In this document: positions 61,940 through 64,000 of the stretch, in pieces
Position numbering within the stretch: position 1 is the stretch's first letter
How the letters are laid out: each line of letters starts with the position of its first letter
Source: Limanda limanda
Taxonomy: Eukaryota > Chordata > Actinopteri > Pleuronectiformes > Pleuronectidae
Assembly (NCBI RefSeq): GCF_963576545.1
Contig: NC_083638.1
Location: forward strand, 7,483,522-7,547,521
Length of the DNA: 64,000 nucleotides
Direction of reading: 5' to 3'
The notes under the pieces: generated by a model
Told to the model about the DNA's origin: nothing
Databases searched by the model: none
The model's input: the letters and a program-made list of their open reading frames with translations, nothing else
Translations under genes and position numbers: made by a program

Positions 61940-62075
61940 TCATCGTGTGGCCGGAGGCAGGACAGGTCATGAATCATACCTCCTCCATGTAAAAAGTTAA
62001 GATACACGTTAAATAATATTTTCTCAAAGATGGTTCCTGTCATTGTAAGGATGTTCTTATCACACTGATGTATGT
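61940..62075 (+). repeat. 'ctcctccatgttag' dispersed repeat, copy 4
   Basis: Diverged: 'gtggccggaggcaggac', 'acctcctccatgtaaa', then 'aagatggttcctgtcattg' and 'gatgttcttatc' as in copy 3. Confidence 0.55.
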
Positions 62076-62769
62076 TTTGTTTTAATTAGTCATTTGATGC
62101 TGTAAAAACAGGGTGAATGTCATGATTGACAGCTGAGACTGACTCTTGATTGGTTGAGCTTATGTATGGGGGGGCGGGTTCACTCTGGATAGTGGGAGGA
62201 AGAGGAGATGCATCGTCCACACTCCCTTCATGTGAAGACTTCAAGTACTCTGGTTGATGCTTGTGTTGTTGTGTGAGTGACACCGACCTGCAGGGAGTTG
62301 GTGAAAGTGTCTTTTAGCAAATCTCTTCTGTGAATCTGCTGCTCACTGACACATCCATCCAGCAAACACTGAAACATTGAAACAGTGCCGAGTGCTGGGA
62401 GTCACAGATTATTATTTCATAATCAAGTTCATCCATGTTGCAGAGCGGAGCGGTGGAGGTCGGCTGCAGTTCACCACCTCGCTCTGGTAAAGTTCACAAA
62501 CTCCTTCTCTCTCTCTCTGCAGCTCAGCTCTGGTTTATCTCTCCACTTGTGATTTCACACAATCCTGTCTGTCTCTGTTCTACAGTTAATTAATGGATGC
62601 AGGTCACATGCAAGGAAGCAGCCGTGAAACAAGCTGTAAACTATATTATCACTTTCGGAGTTCAGATGTCCAACCTGTGCACAAACAGACGTCTATATAT
62701 CTATTAAAACTAATTTCTATGCAATGCAATTTCTGCAGATTCCGGCTGCAGATCTCACATTGAACCACA
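62076..62769. other. Non-coding spacer
   Basis: A CT-rich stretch lies near 62500-62520. No gene is seen. Confidence 0.5.
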
Positions 62770-62880
62770 TCCCAAAGTTTGCCATCTAGTGGCTGGCGGA
62801 AGAATAGCTCTTAAACCCTGTCTCCTCCATGTGAGTGGATGGGACATGGATCAAACTAAAAAGGCAAATTGCATGTTTCA
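62770..62880 (+). repeat. 'ctcctccatgttag' dispersed repeat, copy 5
   Basis: 'gccatctagtggctggcgg', 'tctcctccatgtgagtgg', 'atgggacatggatcaaacta'. Confidence 0.6.
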
Positions 62881-63677
62881 AAAAAGTGTGTTTTTCATTT
62901 AATGGTATTAAGAATGACAACAAAAACATATAACATATAACCAATACAAAATATTAAAACAAATATATTCGAAAGAAGCTAAAACATGAAACCGAACTGC
63001 AGTACAGGGGATAATGTCTGTCTGGGAATGAGCATCAGCTTCCACATGCATTTGACCAACAGTTAATAAGATTAAATTGATTGAAGCAGCTTTAACTTTA
63101 CATTTGGTTGCAAACATTTTGTTATTTCCAGTCTTGAAGGTGTTGAAATTCATTCTTCCGACTTCTCACATGAATTTCTCCCTGAACACTGTTGCTGTCA
63201 AGATGAATAAACACGACATTGGGCACTAAACACAAAACAACCTTGACAATATTGTCTGGAAGACTCACACTCGGCCATTTAACACACTCGCACTGCATTA
63301 ACTGTAACACAACCCTGAGGTGAACGTGTTTCACAGCACACTGCGTACAACTCAGACTCCACGAAGCCCTAACATCATATTTCCTGGCTGCTTTCTCAGG
63401 TTCTCAGGCGCCCGGCGGTGGACCGGTTGGACGTGTGGACGGTGACGTGTCCGGGAAGGCCGTCCACATGAGCCTCGTTTGTGTCCCCTGGAGAAGGAAT
63501 AACCCTCGCTCCAGACGTCCGTCCATCCATAATCATGTTTCTCAGAGTCCGAGACATGTCCACACGGTTTGTCCACACTGTAAATCTGCTTGCACAGCTG
63601 GGAAATCCATCCACACCTCGTACATTGTCCCAACAATTTACAAGTTGTTGCATCAGCGAAGAGAATTTATCAGCAGC

Positions 63678-63679
<2 letters not shown>
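62881..63679. other. Non-coding spacer
   Basis: Short overlapping ORFs on both strands, none with a recognisable motif. Confidence 0.5.
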
Positions 63680-63739
<60 letters not shown>

Positions 63740-63745
63740 TTGTGT
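63680..63745. repeat. TG microsatellite
   Basis: (TG)n with two TTTG interruptions, about 65 bases. Confidence 0.95.
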
Positions 63746-64000
63746 AAACCTCAGAGGTCTAAGGTAAAGCTCAGGGTCTTTTGAAGCTTTTCAAAGTGCT
63801 GTGTTCATGCGGCTCCACAGTGAAAACTGATCAGGTGTGTATGCGATGCCTGACATCAGGAATCCGTGGAATCCCGGCGCGTCGTTTGACACCTTGAAGA
63901 GGATTTGGAAGCCAAGCTGCGGCGCTGGTCCCAACGACACGCTGAGCCAAGAGAAAGTGTCTTCTTTTGAAACAAGCTCATGAAAGCAATACAGCAGTTT
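63746..64000. other. Window edge, non-coding as far as seen
   Basis: No open frame of useful length. The context beyond the window is unknown. Confidence 0.4.

Overview
The window looks like teleost fish (probably percomorph) nuclear DNA. It has GT-AG introns of 0.1-6 kb, vertebrate gene families, long AC/TG microsatellites, and typical fish transposons: hAT, PIF/Harbinger-like, BEL/Pao, an L2-like LINE and tRNA-related SINE-like repeats. All genes I can support are on the + strand.

Region 1 (1-7.8 kb) holds the last eight coding exons of mapk8ip1 (JIP1, the JNK scaffold): an acidic linker, the SH3 domain, the PTB/PID domain and the kinesin-light-chain-binding C-terminus. Its 3' UTR and intergenic DNA follow. 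At 9.43-10.56 kb there is an orphan copy of the 3' flank of a gene that otherwise occurs only further downstream.

Region 2 (10.6-51.3 kb) is a tandem array of four family-6 glycosyltransferase genes (GGTA1/ABO/GBGT1 family; HAA donor signature as in alpha-1,3-galactosyltransferase). I call them copies A-D. Each has five coding exons with identical lengths and phases. The first carries only ATGAG, the second the Golgi signal anchor, the third the stem, and the last two the catalytic domain. Copy A looks damaged: W to R in RWQD, H to Q in the HDESHLNKY motif, and a stop eight codons early. B, C and D look intact. B and C lie in two nearly identical 11.8-kb direct repeats (23.11-34.92 and 34.92-46.70 kb). 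They share nested transposons at identical sites, so that duplication is very recent. Units B, C and D each begin with an LTR-like module that has CCAAT and TATA boxes and a splice donor; unit A lacks it. Intron 3 of B and C carries an antisense LTR-like insertion. That insertion is split by a hAT element with a perfect 8-bp target duplication, which in turn contains a second hAT with its own 8-bp duplication and a fragment of 28S rDNA.

Between A and B (17.5-23.1 kb) is the wreck of another unit. It is interrupted by an internally deleted BEL/Pao element (gag and 3' LTR on the minus strand) and a head-to-head pair of a different LTR.

Region 3 (51.3-64 kb) shows no gene I can support. It holds SINE-like repeats, a degenerate 'ctcctccatgttag' repeat present five times, long simple repeats and a perfect 27-bp hairpin at 60.75 kb.
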